NCBI GenBank assembly: GCA_036245805.1
Contig: BTRK01000001.1
Coordinates: 22,141,087 to 22,205,086 of the forward strand
Reading direction: 5' to 3'
Length of the DNA: 64,000 nucleotides
Source of the DNA: Pristionchus mayeri
Taxonomy: Eukaryota; Nematoda; Chromadorea; Rhabditida; Neodiplogasteridae
Below are positions 1-11,306 of this stretch, in pieces. Both the position numbers and the translations under genes were made by a program. Each line of letters begins with the position of its first letter. Position 1 is the first letter of the stretch. The notes beneath the pieces were generated by a model that saw only the letters and a program-made list of their open reading frames with translations, had not been told where the DNA came from and ran no database searches.

Positions 1-811
1 GTTAATGAAATGAGTTAAATAATCAGAATTCCTTTCTCTACAGAATGGAGAAGTGAAGAAGATGCGAGTGAGGGAGGGAGAAGAGATGGAGGAGGGAGAG
101 AGTGAGTGAGGATGAAGTACGGGAAGGTAATCTCATCGCTTCAGATGGAATCTCTTCAGATGGCAAGTGAGGACGAGGACTGAGGGACTTGTGATTAGAA
201 GATTGTTTAGAATATAGTAAATTTCATGATGATAAATATTCTTTGAAATGTGTTTTCGACTCGAACAAAGTGCATAGTCATGGATAATAAGGGAATTAGT
301 GAGGATGTTATGAAAAATAAGAAGATATAGATGAAGATATCCTCCAATATTGCTGAGAGAATTAGAATGCAAGTTTGGATAATCGTTCATATGTGCGCTG
401 GGTCTTTGGAGTTGTCAAAACTATTTATGAAGGTACAGAGATTTATCGACAATCAAAACGTATGGGCGATATGGGTAACTCAATTAAAGGAGAGAAGAGT
501 GCGGGGGAGGAGTGAGAGAGTGCTGACTTGACTGGCTTACTGTTTTGACTGGGAGTGAACGACGACATTGGATGATCTATACACAAGTGGAGTGGAGATA
601 AGTATGAGGGCACGTGAGCTTCGATCTACCGGAGGAGAGAGGGAAGTGAGTTTCGATTCATACTCAGGGTAGGTCATCGACTCAGTGCCCAAGACGAGAA
701 GAGAAAGAGAGCGTTATCGACTATTATCGATTATTTGCACTGAGAAGGTGTGGGAACATTTGGGAAGAGTGGACGTATATATTAGACTGCATCTACATCT
801 ACTAGTTCTGC
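1..811. other. Region without a recognisable gene
   Basis: This GA-rich stretch lies downstream of the nuclear receptor stop codon on the minus strand. I see short open frames only and no exon pattern that joins to a recognisable protein. It presumably holds the receptor 3' UTR (minus strand, just left of 812) and spacer DNA. Confidence 0.4.
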
Positions 812-3028
812 TTATTTCTTGATGATATCGTAGAAGAAGGAATCCTCTTCGAAGATATCGAACAACTTGAAGATCTCCATGTCTTCCTTCATTCGATTCG
901 TCGACCACTCAAAGATGCACAGTATTCTCCCTTCTTCTACTTCACTCTCACCTGAAGGGAGGAGTAGAGACTCATCAGTTCTCCCAGTCTACCGGCGTAA
1001 TCTTCCATTCGGAGAATCGAACTGAAATGCACACTTTACTCTTGTTCTTTCGCACTTCTTCTCATCAATGGATATTCTCTGATTCTTCTCACCTGTAGTA
1101 AACATGCAATTCTCTGAAGATGAGTTCTCTAATTCCGAGTGCCATCTCGACGACTCGCTCGCTCGCCTTCGGAAGATCTGCACAGATTTCTCATCACCCT
1201 TCCTCCTCTACTCTCTACTCTTCTCCTCTCTGCTCCTCTTCTCCCCCTCTACTCCTCTTCTCTCCTCACTCACAGGGAGGCCACATCAGCAGTCCGAGGA
1301 GAGCCGCGAACTCCAGTTCAGTCACTTCGATTCGTGCGAGCATTCGGATGATTCGTCGAACGGCGTCGACGATGTTCTTGCGGATGAGACTGCAAGGGAC
1401 TGATTGTCTTTGATTGTAGTCTCCCTTTCTATTTCTACCTAGTAGTGAATTGGAACAATATAGTCGAATTGCAGTGGAATACCCCTGTCCTTCAATCCAT
1501 CGGGAGAGACTCTCACTCACTTTCCGAAGTGTTTCACGTCCATCTTCGTCGTTGTGTCAGACAGGAACATGTCTAGATTGTCGAGGTCGATGTACGTCGT
1601 GAAGGAGCAAACCCTCAATTATTTTTACATATTATTTTTTTAAATATTAGATGTTCTCACTTCTTGGAGATATCATTGGGGAAGATCTTGTGGGTGCGGT
1701 AGATGGACTCCGTGTTCCACATCGCGCCCATGAAGTTTTGGAAGACAGACCACTGGAAGGAAAACTACCTTCATCATATATCTTGCTTTCTGATCAGATA
1801 TATGCCGTCTCTAATAGTCTAATACTCCATTTGATCTCTTCTCTCACCTTCTCGTCCTGTCCCAACTCAGTGAATTGGGGGAAGCAGTGACCACAGAAAT
1901 CTGCCAGCATCGGAATCGTCGACTTCACCAGTTTGTTCAGGTTAGAGAAAGTGGTGGGGCGCATTTCCTGCAAGGAAATACTAGTAATAGCTCTTGATAG
2001 TTGTTCGCAACTTCAGTTTTGTTCTGCACGTAAAGAAATGATCCAGAAAGAACATACGTTGGAGGAGGACTCGAAGATTCCTCTCATGTCATTCGCAGAC
2101 ATCGACATTTCAGTGGAGCGACGGAGAGAGCAAAGAACTCTGAGAGATCCACTGGATTAATCCCTTGATTGAGTGAAACATACTTGTACTGAGTGTCGAT
2201 CTGAGTGAGTTTGGTGACTCCCGTGGAGTAGACTGGAAGGGGAGCAGGCACTGAGGACATCTGCAACCATCTCCCTTCCTTCCTTCCTCTCCTCTCTCCA
2301 CTCACTCCAGAGGAAGAAGGTTGTGTCTGCATCTCATTCGAGTGATGGGTGGGAGGGGCATTCACGGGGAGGGAGGGAGGGGACGTCTTCTTCCCCGAAG
2401 ACGACGCTGCCGCTGCTGCTTCCTTTGTCTGCACACCTGAGACGAAGGATGATAAGTGTGTTTACTCCCTCTGGTCTCTCTAGTACTGTAGCAGTCCAAT
2501 AATCATCACTTCCTTTCCATTCCCAACTATTTCGGGGTGGTCCCTCGAAGTAAAGAAGTGCCCCAAGTTTATGGCTGCGTGTAATCAGGTTTTCTCATGA
2601 ACGTACTCTCTGGCAGCATTCCACATTGGAGACACTTCACAAATCTGCACTTGCGACACATGCAGCGGACGGCTGCAAGGGGGATTCATCGTGGAGGGAA
2701 TGAAGGGATGCTCGTACACTTGTTGATGTTGCAGTTGTGCCCTCCCTGTCTGCACACGTACTTCTTCTTCATGACGATACCTGCAAGCGAAAAGATTGAT
2801 TATCCCCCACTCTCAACTCTCATCCCTTCCGATGGACTCCCACGGGCATCCATCCCATTCTCCCACTGCCCCTCTCCCTCACTGACTCCTTCTGAAGAAA
2901 GCAGCACATGCCCTGCACGAGTCCACTCCGAAATGGGCGCCATCCGACTTATCCGAGCAGATGCGACAGAGTCTGCAATTGAATAACTTCTTCATCCCTT
3001 CTCTATTTTGATCTCGATTGCCATTCAT
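812..3028 (-). CDS. Nuclear hormone receptor (nematode-type NHR), 12 exons
   Basis: Ligand-regulated or orphan transcription factor of the nuclear receptor family, acting in the nucleus. Exons in transcription order: 3028-2887, 2780-2718, 2672-2607, 2436-2184, 2139-2058, 1967-1848, 1752-1661, 1613-1521, 1389-1274, 1177-1093, 1021-952, 907-812. All phases match and give about 425 residues. The DNA-binding domain starts about residue 18: CRIC, then [17 protein letters not shown] (first zinc finger and P-box), then YVCRQGG, then [14 protein letters not shown] (second finger). A low-complexity hinge (Ala/Ser/Pro-rich) precedes a helical ligand-binding domain that ends in an acidic AF-2-like tail. 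Length fits nematode NHRs. The exact family member cannot be named. The start ATG at 3028 is in phase with the finger; upstream fragments at 3.9-4.7 kb could be alternative first exons. What is seen: finger motifs. Inferred: exon joins. Confidence 0.88.
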
Positions 3029-3937
3029 TCTCGGTACTCCCCTAGAGGGAAATTATCACGACTTGCTCTCTAGACCTCAGAGTTCGGACTGTTTTTCGCT
3101 TTGCCTCCCCCTCTTTCTCCCCTTGGAGGAAGTCGTACATTGGGAACTCTCTCTCTTTCTCTCGTCACACTGTTTGTGCCTGTTGTGTAGTCACTCTATT
3201 CGCCCTTCCCTCGTGACAAATCCAAATGAGGAGGAGAACTCTGTTGTTTGTACTGTATGGGAGAAGCATCATCTGATCTCTGATACTTCCTCTCCTTCCC
3301 TCCCCTCCCCTATCTACTACTCATCGCGTTCACAAATGCAACGTGTCTCTCTGAACTGTGGAGGGGAGATTTCGTCAACCCTCGACGTAATTCATTGGAG
3401 GTCGTGAGTTTCCCTTCTTTCGTAATGCATTCCCTTCTTCCGGTACAAACAGAGTCACTTCAGGCCCAGTCTGATCCCTCCTTCCCCCCTTCTCCCTTCC
3501 TCTCTCCTCTGTCTCTTCTCTTATCAATTGTTAGAGTGATGCCTTCGACATAATACTGACCATAAGACAATGGCACATGATTACGATGAAGGGGAGGATC
3601 AACGGAGGAGAATCGGAGATAGACAGGAGATTTTCCTAGTTTCTAGATGGAGAAATAATACGCAATCCATTCATTCATTTGCTAATTTTATTTTCCACTA
3701 TGCCTATTCGAATTGGTCTCGTTCTGTAATAATAGGTAGCACTCGCAGGCTATTGTTATCGTCGTGAGTCTCGAACTCATTTTCTCTCAACGAGAAACTC
3801 CATCATTTTCTACGCCTTCCCATGGTCATGATATCAAAAACAACAGAAATCGCACGAACTGACGCAATTCCGTGGGTGTTTTGAGTGTTCTGTGTCATAA
3901 TCCGGCAACTACTGCAATTTCAAAAGAGAATACCTAC

Positions 3938-4663
3938 CTGGTGCTGCTGGTGGGGGAGCTGGTGGTGTCTTCCATAGGAGTGGTCGACCCATTCGGCTGC
4001 TCGTTCAGAGGAGATTCCTGTAATGCACTCCCTTATTGTTAGTCACATCGATCTCAGTTCTCCTTCTAGCAGAGATCATTCATATCAGAGTCCTCGTCAG
4101 AAGTGAGACTATCCATTGCAAGGTGCGAAAGAAGGACATGAGAAGGGAGAGGAACGAAGGGAAAGACTACATTACGAATTCGCCCAATCGAAGATTCGAC
4201 GCTAATCAAATCATTGCGCTACCAACTACATGCACCTCAAACAACGAAATATTCAGCGTTTTGTATCGTTTCAGCTCTGAGATTCACCGTGTTCTTGTGT
4301 TCCTATTCTTGTGAAACGGGTCGAATACTCCTTCTTTTTGAATAAAATAAGAGAACTGACGGAAGAAGAGGAAGGAGTGGAGAAGGAGTTCATCGAATTC
4401 ATCAGAGTGGACGAATCAGGGAGAGAATTTGGAATGGAAGAGAGAAGAGGAGACACTCCTGAACCAAAGAATATCCCATTCATTCAAATGAAGCTAATTC
4501 AAGAAAAAAAAGGAAAATATTTCTTTCAGTAATTGCTTCTAAGATGTAAGAGTATACCGAGTATTGATTGATCTCCCATATGGTAGTTGTTATAGTTGAG
4601 TTGATGAGGAGGAGCCGCAGTGAGCGGAGTCAAGTCGGCGAAGACCAAATTCTGGTCGTCCAT
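3938..4663 (-). other. Possible two upstream exons (alternative 5' end of the receptor or a separate small gene)
   Basis: On the minus strand an ATG at 4663 opens a short acidic/hydrophobic frame beginning MDDQNLVFADL and ending at a GT donor at about 4557. A second candidate exon, 4017-3938, has a good acceptor (TTACAG) and a GTAGGT donor and is in matching phase; it reads His/Gln-rich. It ends in phase 0, which does not join directly to the receptor DNA-binding exon starting at 3028, so at least one more exon or a separate gene would be needed. No family is recognised. Confidence 0.25.
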
Positions 4664-5892
4664 TCTGAGAGATTATTGATTGGAGAGAGATGCCAAATAA
4701 GGAGATGAAGGAAGGAAAAGGGAAGAAATCTACTCGAATTAGAGGAAAGAGAAAGCACAGAGAACGAAATGAAGTGAACGAGGCCATCAAAGGCACGAAG
4801 ATTGAGAAGGGAATTGATCTCTCCCATTGATCTTTGATCTCTGAATGTGGTACTCTCACGTGGTACACGAGAAGGTGCGTGTGAATTGTCTCAGTGGGGA
4901 TTCGCCTCTACTTCCCTCTTGCCCTCTCTCTTCTCTCACTCGAGTCTGTCTGAATATTGGCAAACAGAAGAGAGAGTGAGGAGAAAAGAGGATGGAAAGG
5001 AGTAGATCAAAGAACGAACGATCGATCGATCAATTGATAATTTGGGATGCAAAATAGTGGTTGTGTATCATATTCGTGGAAGTTCTATATAGGGGTGCTG
5101 ACAAGTAGAGAGTGCATCAATTGGTTATGGTAGGAGAAGGAAGAGATTGGGATGTTTCCATGGTCAAGTGATTTCTGCAACGGAACGCTGATGAAATGAA
5201 CGGAAGAAGAGGAAAATAGAGTGGAAGAGACTGGACGAGATCTTTCTCCTTCTCCGCCTCACATTCTAACGATTGTGAAATAGATCGAGTGTTGGAAAGA
5301 GTGAGAGAGATGAGAGAGAGAGAGCTTAGTTGATAAGAAGGACTGAGCGATCGAAGAGAGATGGGGAATTGACGAGGAGTGATATTGAGAAGCCATAGAG
5401 ACAGATGAAGCAGAACTGGAGAAGGAAAGGATCTTTGATTCCGTCGATACTACAACCAGAGATCAGAAGAGAAGAGAATACTCTGATTATTTGAAGAGAA
5501 GATCTTCTCTTTTTATCAGGAATGTCCTTGATAGCATGGAAGAAAAATCGATGACCGATAGATAGAAAAGAGGACGGAAAAAGGGGAGTTATCATCGCGA
5601 GCATTAGCATTTACTGCTTTTGAGCTAGGAGAGAGCAGAGATCCACTCCACATTTTGCTCTCTCGGACTGAATGACACAATAGACACTCGGGAAGGTGCG
5701 AGGACTCAATCGAGTCTTAGTATTCAAATAGAAGCATTCCCCGTGGCGAAGATGCTGTATTCTCATCTAGAGTGTAGTTTGTGTCCTGTGAGAATGGTGC
5801 ATCGCTAGTATCTTATCAATAGAAGAGACGAGACGAGCGAAAGAAGATGGAGGTTCAAATCGATTGACAGCAGAGGGGCTATACTCGGTATC
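4664..5892. other. Intergenic, purine-rich, nothing recognised
   Basis: Spacer between the receptor region and the mariner element. Only GA-rich sequence and short unsupported frames are visible. Confidence 0.4.
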
Positions 5893-5894
5893 TA

Positions 5895-7136
5895 TTGGGG
5901 TGTCCGGAAAGTTCGTATAATTTTTTGTTTTTATTTTTTATTCAATGCTTTACAATTCTCAGTGACCAATGTATGCCCCCTTCTTTCTCACTACCTCCCT
6001 CCAGCGATTGGGCAGGGTCTCGATTCCTCTCTTCCAGAATGCGGGTTTCTTCGAGACCGCCCAGTTCACGAAAGCCCTCACAACTTCATCTCGATTCTTG
6101 AACTTCTTTCCTTTGCAGAAGTCAGAGAGAGAGCGGAATCAGTGGTAGTCGCATGGGGAGAGATCCGGGGAATACGGTGGATGGGGAATCCTCTCGATCT
6201 TCAGCTCGTCCATTTTCTTCTGGGTCATCTTCGCTCGATGTGGGCGAGCATTGTCCATCAGAAGAAGAATTTTGCCCTGGTTCAGGAGTCTGGGAGGGAC
6301 TCTGATCGCGACATCTTCCAGTTGTTCAGAGAAGAGGTCGGCATTGATGCTGGTGCCAGGGGCGAGGATCTCCCAGTAGATGGGACCGAGCACTGAGAAG
6401 AAGAAGCAGAGGAGTTCCTTCTTTCCGTGCTCTTCCTTCTTCGGGACGGGCGTGGGCTTCTCATCTGCATCCACCCATTACAGTCTCCTCACAGGATTAT
6501 CGTACATGATCCACTTCTCATCTGTAGCGATGATGGAATTGACCCATCGAAGATTGGATCTACGATGGAGTAATTCCCGACAGACTTGAACACGATTTTT
6601 CAGCTGTTCGGGGGAGAGGTCATGGGGAATCACTTGTGGGAGTTTCGGCTTCTTCCCAGATCGATGGAGGATTTCGGACACCGTTGATCTGGGAGTACCA
6701 GTATCCTTCTTCAACTCACGCGCACTGGCCATGGGCTTGCGCTTCAGTGTGCGGAGAACGAGAGGCTGATCGAGGGAGAGAGGGCGTCCAGAGCGGGGTT
6801 GATCATCGAGACCAAACTCCCCTTTCTTGAAGCGGGAGAACCACTTATAGCAGAAGGGTATGGAGGGGGCGTCAGCTCCTTCCGACTGGGCCAGGGCAGA
6901 GTGGGCCTCCTTCACGGATCGGCCAAGACGGTAGTAATGAAGTAAAACTGCTCGGAGGTAGAGATGGGAGTCCATCACAATAATCAATGTAGCAACTAGG
7001 AGACTGATTAAATCCTCTCACTACTCAACGTCAGAATGATGCAATACATTGTTGACAAACAGATTGCGCAATCACTGCATTTGATCGCGAACTGACTTTT
7101 TTCCGAAGCATTATACGAACTTTCCGGACACCCCAA
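5895..7136 (-). mobile_element. mariner-family DNA transposon, full length with TIRs and TA duplication
   Basis: The element begins TTGGGGTGTCCGGAAAGTTC at 5895 and ends with its reverse complement at 7136, giving terminal inverted repeats of about 26 bp. A TA dinucleotide flanks it on both sides (5893-5894 and 7137-7138), the standard Tc1/mariner target duplication. Length, 1242 bp, is typical. It carries one transposase frame on the minus strand (5959-6987). The TIRs match each other closely, so the copy is structurally intact although its coding frame is broken. Confidence 0.95.
5959..6987 (-). pseudogene. mariner transposase with two in-frame stop codons
   Basis: A single reading frame runs from the ATG at 6987 (or 6975) to a stop at 5959-5961, interrupted by stops at 6475-6477 and 6139-6141 but with no frameshift. 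The N-terminal part has the helix-turn-helix DNA-binding region (FSRFKKGEFGLDDQPRSGRP). The catalytic aspartates of the D,D34D triad are visible: TDEKW, then LLMDNARPH, then SPDLSPCDYH. The second stop falls directly after CDYH, where family members usually have a large residue followed by FRSL. About 340 codons is the normal size. With two nonsense mutations the copy should be non-autonomous, although its ends could still be mobilised in trans. Confidence 0.93.
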
Positions 7137-7138
7137 TA

Positions 7139-9280
7139 GCAGCATAGTGTGAGCTAGCTATGAAAGAATTGTGAATGGAAGAGAGGAACAAGGAGGTCAA
7201 TTGAGGGGATGCGAAAGAACGAAGAGACGATGAAGGATCGTAGAGATCAAAAGAGCAAAGGATTTAAGAGTGGGTGTCTGTGGGAACTACTATCACTCAA
7301 AGCTCAAAGATCACAGATAATAAATGCAAAAGATGCAGTGCAAGGGCAGCTTGAATTCATCACACAGACCACAGAGATCAGCGAAACAGTTGAGGAAGCG
7401 AGGAGAGGAATTGGAAATGGAAGAATGAGTCATGAGAAGGGAGGGAAGAAGTGGCCATGGAGAGAGAAGGAGGAAGGAGTCTTATCGAGAGATCGCAAAG
7501 ACCGCCCGTTTCCATGCCCTCTGGCCACGCCCCCTTCACTACCAGAGGGAAGCCCCAATGAGTCAGAGAGGAAGAGGAACGGAGAAGATTATGAAGAGAT
7601 TGAATAGGAGAGGAGGAACTGAATGGTACTCCAATCAGGGAAACTCATGGGAGAAATGGAGAAGAAGAGGAGAAGAAGGAAGAGGGATCGGAGAGGAATA
7701 ACTATATCAATATTTAATTGGGAGAATGAAAAGTCTGCTTCTGGACTAATGTAATGAGGAGTGGCGAGTGTGAAATGATGGTTGGAGGGGCAGACGAGGA
7801 ATGAAAAGAAGATGAGAACTCTCGTGATCCCTGCCCTCTCTCTCTTTCTTTTATTTCAGCAAAAACATTCACATACTCAGCCACACTCAAAATACGTCCT
7901 CCCCCCCAACTCTCGATTATTCCACTCAAAACAGGTTGAGTGCAAGAGGGAATTAGTGAGAAGAGGCGAGTAAAAGGGAGTAACGAGAGAAGAGAGAATG
8001 CCACAAAAGACGGTGTAACTTGAGCGATTTTTGAGGACAACATTCATTAAATTCTGCCATAAAAGCGACTTTAGACGAGCTAATTTGACGTGGAGGCTCG
8101 TGACTTTGGTGTGCGTTTAGAAGTGAGAGAGGGAAAAGAGAAAAGGAGGAAGGTGAAGAAGGAGAGAAAAGGGAGAAAGTGCTGGAGGGGAAAGAGAACA
8201 AAAGATGGTCGAGATCAGCGGGAGCAATGAATTGCAAGAAGGAAACTAGATGAGAATGATGATGGAGAGAGCAGAGACTAACAGACTAACAGAGATGGGA
8301 AGGAAATGAGCGAGAACTAGGAGGAGAGGAGAGGGCAAACTGAAACTAGTCAAGAGAGAGAAGGAGAGAGGAGGAGAGTGGCGGAGGAGGAAGAGGAGGA
8401 GGGAGTGGGTTGAAGAAGAGTCGATTGAAGATTATGAGAAGAGGAAGAGAGGGCGAAAGAGATAACGGGAGAGAGGGGAAGGAATAGGAAGGAGGGGGAG
8501 AAAGGAGATACCCTCTCTCCCAGTCAACAGCTCTCTACCTTGTAGTTTCTAGTCGGAGAAAGGGGGATAATCTCTGATTTCCATCTACAACAGTCGTTGA
8601 AAAGGAGAGTAGATCAACGGGAGCCAGACAAACAATCAATCGATCGGATTATCACGACCGATTTTGTGAGAGTGAAGAAGACAGCTACAAAGGTAGAAAT
8701 CTCGTTTTTTATAAGCTTAGAATAAATTAATGGGGCTGATCTGCCCCTGTCTCCCTCGTCGATAATAGAATTGACTGCGACTCTCGTAATGGAGATACAT
8801 GTTTGGTCGTTGAGTGGGTAGAGAGAGAGAAGAAGAGAGAGATGAGGGGAGGGGAGGTGGGAAGATAGGGGAGGGGAGGAAGGAGGGACGATAGCCTCTC
8901 CGACTACCAATGCTTGTATGGCTCGCGTCGCTACGACAACGAGTGAGAAAGGAAAGGAGAGTGAGTGATCAACGAACCACTCACGGGCAGAGAAGGGGCA
9001 AATCGAAAGAGAGGAGAAGAGGGAAGGGAAAGGGGATCGAATTGCCTCCCTAGCTCGTGATCTATGGTGTTCTAGAAAGGGGAAGGGGATGGGGGTGGGG
9101 GTGGCCGAGTCTGAATCCATCTGGAACTCCCCTTTCCTCTTTTAGCAGTCGATAGTTGGGAGAGAATAGTTGAGAATGGGCAGTATTTATCGTGAAAGGT
9201 CAAGGGAGGAAGAGTGAGTTCACTCGATCAATTGAGTGGCCGATTGAGAGGGAGAGAATCCAAGGGAAGGGAAGAGAACT
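7139..9280. other. Purine-rich region without recognisable gene
   Basis: Strongly strand-biased GA-rich sequence between the mariner copy and the next gene. Frames here are short, low complexity (Arg/Glu/Gly on plus, Ser/Pro/Leu on minus) and look like composition artefacts. No exon chain could be supported. Confidence 0.35.
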
Positions 9281-9284
9281 GCAA

Positions 9285-11132
9285 TGAGATGGGATTCTCT
9301 CTGTCGACGATGTGGGAGGGAAGTGCATCAAAATGACCTTTCCCTCTCTCTTCTCACCTTCCACGTCAATTCCCTCGCCCTCTTCGGTGTCTCTGCCATT
9401 CCTTCTGTCGATGTCCTCATTATTGGAAGTTCCGTGACATTGCTAGTCTCGGCATCACTTGCGATAGCTACTACTTCAGGTCTCCCGAAACGGCGAGATT
9501 TCAGCACTTAATCAGATAATATATCTATTTCCTGTCAATTTCCCAACCATTTTCAGCAACTCTGGCGGTGTATTCAATGGCTGCGGGAGAGTCAGAAACA
9601 CAACGGAGCACGTCGAGACTCACACGACGCTCAAAGATTTGGTTTTAAATATCAAAATGCTGTTCGATTCTGGAAACCTCGAATGCGATTCGTGCAGCGC
9701 AGAGACACGAGGAGGACTGCGTGGAGACGCAATTGATCGGGATACTGTAGGGGATTTATCTTCTCGAGACCATTCGTAATCCGAGGGAGGGCGCATCTCC
9801 CCTCTATTCACCTGTCCAAACACTGCGAGAGCATCGAATCGCGCCTCGAAAGAAGCTGAAATCGAGGTTGTTGCCGAGGGGAAAAGAGGAGGAGAGAAAG
9901 AACGAGACGATGGCATGACCCTCCCATCACTCACCTGCAGGTACTGGGGATTGTATCGAAGGAGCGAGTGGTAGCACGAGATCTCTGCGTCTTCCAGGAA
10001 ACACGACGAAGCGAGATTGTTACTGAGGGATTACTGTAGGGCAGGAGATGATTGAGAACTGACAGTTTCGGGTCTGAGTTCCGCACGAGTCGATTGATGC
10101 CCGCCCCGAAGATACGACCAAGAGTCGACTGGAATACACCATACTTACTATTTTTAAAAAAGCAATGTCTCGACAACACCAAACAGAGTGGCTGAACCCA
10201 ATTCAGACTGAATGTCCACTCACTTTGGAGCATACATCATTGACTTGAATACTCCGTAGATCGTCTCCATCCATCAACGACCACAATTGATCTCCCATCT
10301 CAGATTCGTAGAGGAGACGAGCCATCGCTGAGATCTCTCAAGAGAGAAGACCATTAGAATACAGCGAGGAGCTGTTGTTCTCCTTCCACAATCCCTCTAC
10401 GGCTTTATCAAAGAATATCATTCACCATTCTGCACTCCTTCATTCGAACCTCCATTTTCACTCTGAAAGACAGGAATTTTCGATCATTTTAACTTTAAAT
10501 TACCACAGACAAAGCGGAAAACTCGAGGCAGTTCGAAATTCCTTGACGGTAGTCTGCGAATGTTTGCGAGAATTGACTCGCAGCTGAGAACAGAAATTCG
10601 AAGCTGTCAAAACGTAGAATCTTTCACCCTTGATGCCAGATCTCGCTAGGAAGGAATCCATAAAACATTCGTCGAAGATTATTCGCTCATTTGCGCACCT
10701 TAGCCAGTCTTTGAAGTCAGGAATTTAATAAGGACTCGTACATTGGTGAAGTGACACATTGAGAGAAGGCGCGAGTTCGGTGCTGAATCAGCAATTTCTC
10801 CTCTTCGACCACCTGAGATGAGATTGAATCAATGAAGATGAGAGAGAGACTACCGTCTGCCCACACTTCTCGATGAATTGAATGCAAACTGATTGAGAGT
10901 AGATCAGGTGAAGAATCTATAAATCGATAATTGAGAAGAATAAAAGAGGACACATACATTGAGTAGAAGGAGGGCGATCATAGTGGAAGGATGACCTGTG
11001 GAATGGAGTGGCGACTCTTGGAAGCGAGAGCATACTTGTGACCACTTGACGGGAACTCAAACAGTCTCTCATGGATGGATTCCATTCCATCGAAGGAGTT
11101 CCCTCCACTCTCTTCATCATTCCATTCCCTCA
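9285..11132 (-). CDS. Unrecognised multi-exon protein, boundaries approximate
   Basis: Several minus-strand segments read as non-repetitive coding exons with GT donors and AG acceptors. In order they include: a segment with FDGMESIHERLFEFPSSG (near 11.1 kb); ILHLIYSQSVCIQFIEKCGQ joined in phase to VVEEEKLLIQHRTRAFSQ (10.9-10.8 kb); CANERIIFDECFMDSFLAR (10.7-10.6 kb); MARLLYESEMGDQLWSLMDG (10.3 kb); YGVFQSTLGRIFGAGINRL (10.15 kb); and CFLEDAEISCYHSLLRYNPQ (10.0 kb). Weaker exons follow down to about 9.3 kb. I do not recognise the family and see no signal peptide or clear membrane segment. The first ATG is unsettled: a frame opens at 11256, only 50 bp from the divergent channel gene start, but an internal ATG at 11132 is also possible. 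Not all phases were resolved. Confidence 0.45.
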
Positions 11133-11306
11133 TAAGGAAGTGTGAGTAATGAGAATGAGTAAGAGGGGGAAGAGGGGGTTTCTCCACTGGAGAAAAGACG
11201 GATCGAGCGGCAGAAATCATAAAATGAAAAGCAGATGTGTGTATTAATGGATTCATAAAAGTGTAGGGAGAGGGAAGGAGAAGGAGATCAGTGGTTGTAG
11301 TGGACG

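Noticed and set aside
5962..6396. Plus-strand open frame of 144 codons
   Set aside because: It is the antisense of the mariner transposase; the minus strand encodes the recognised D,D34D protein and the element's TIRs enclose it.
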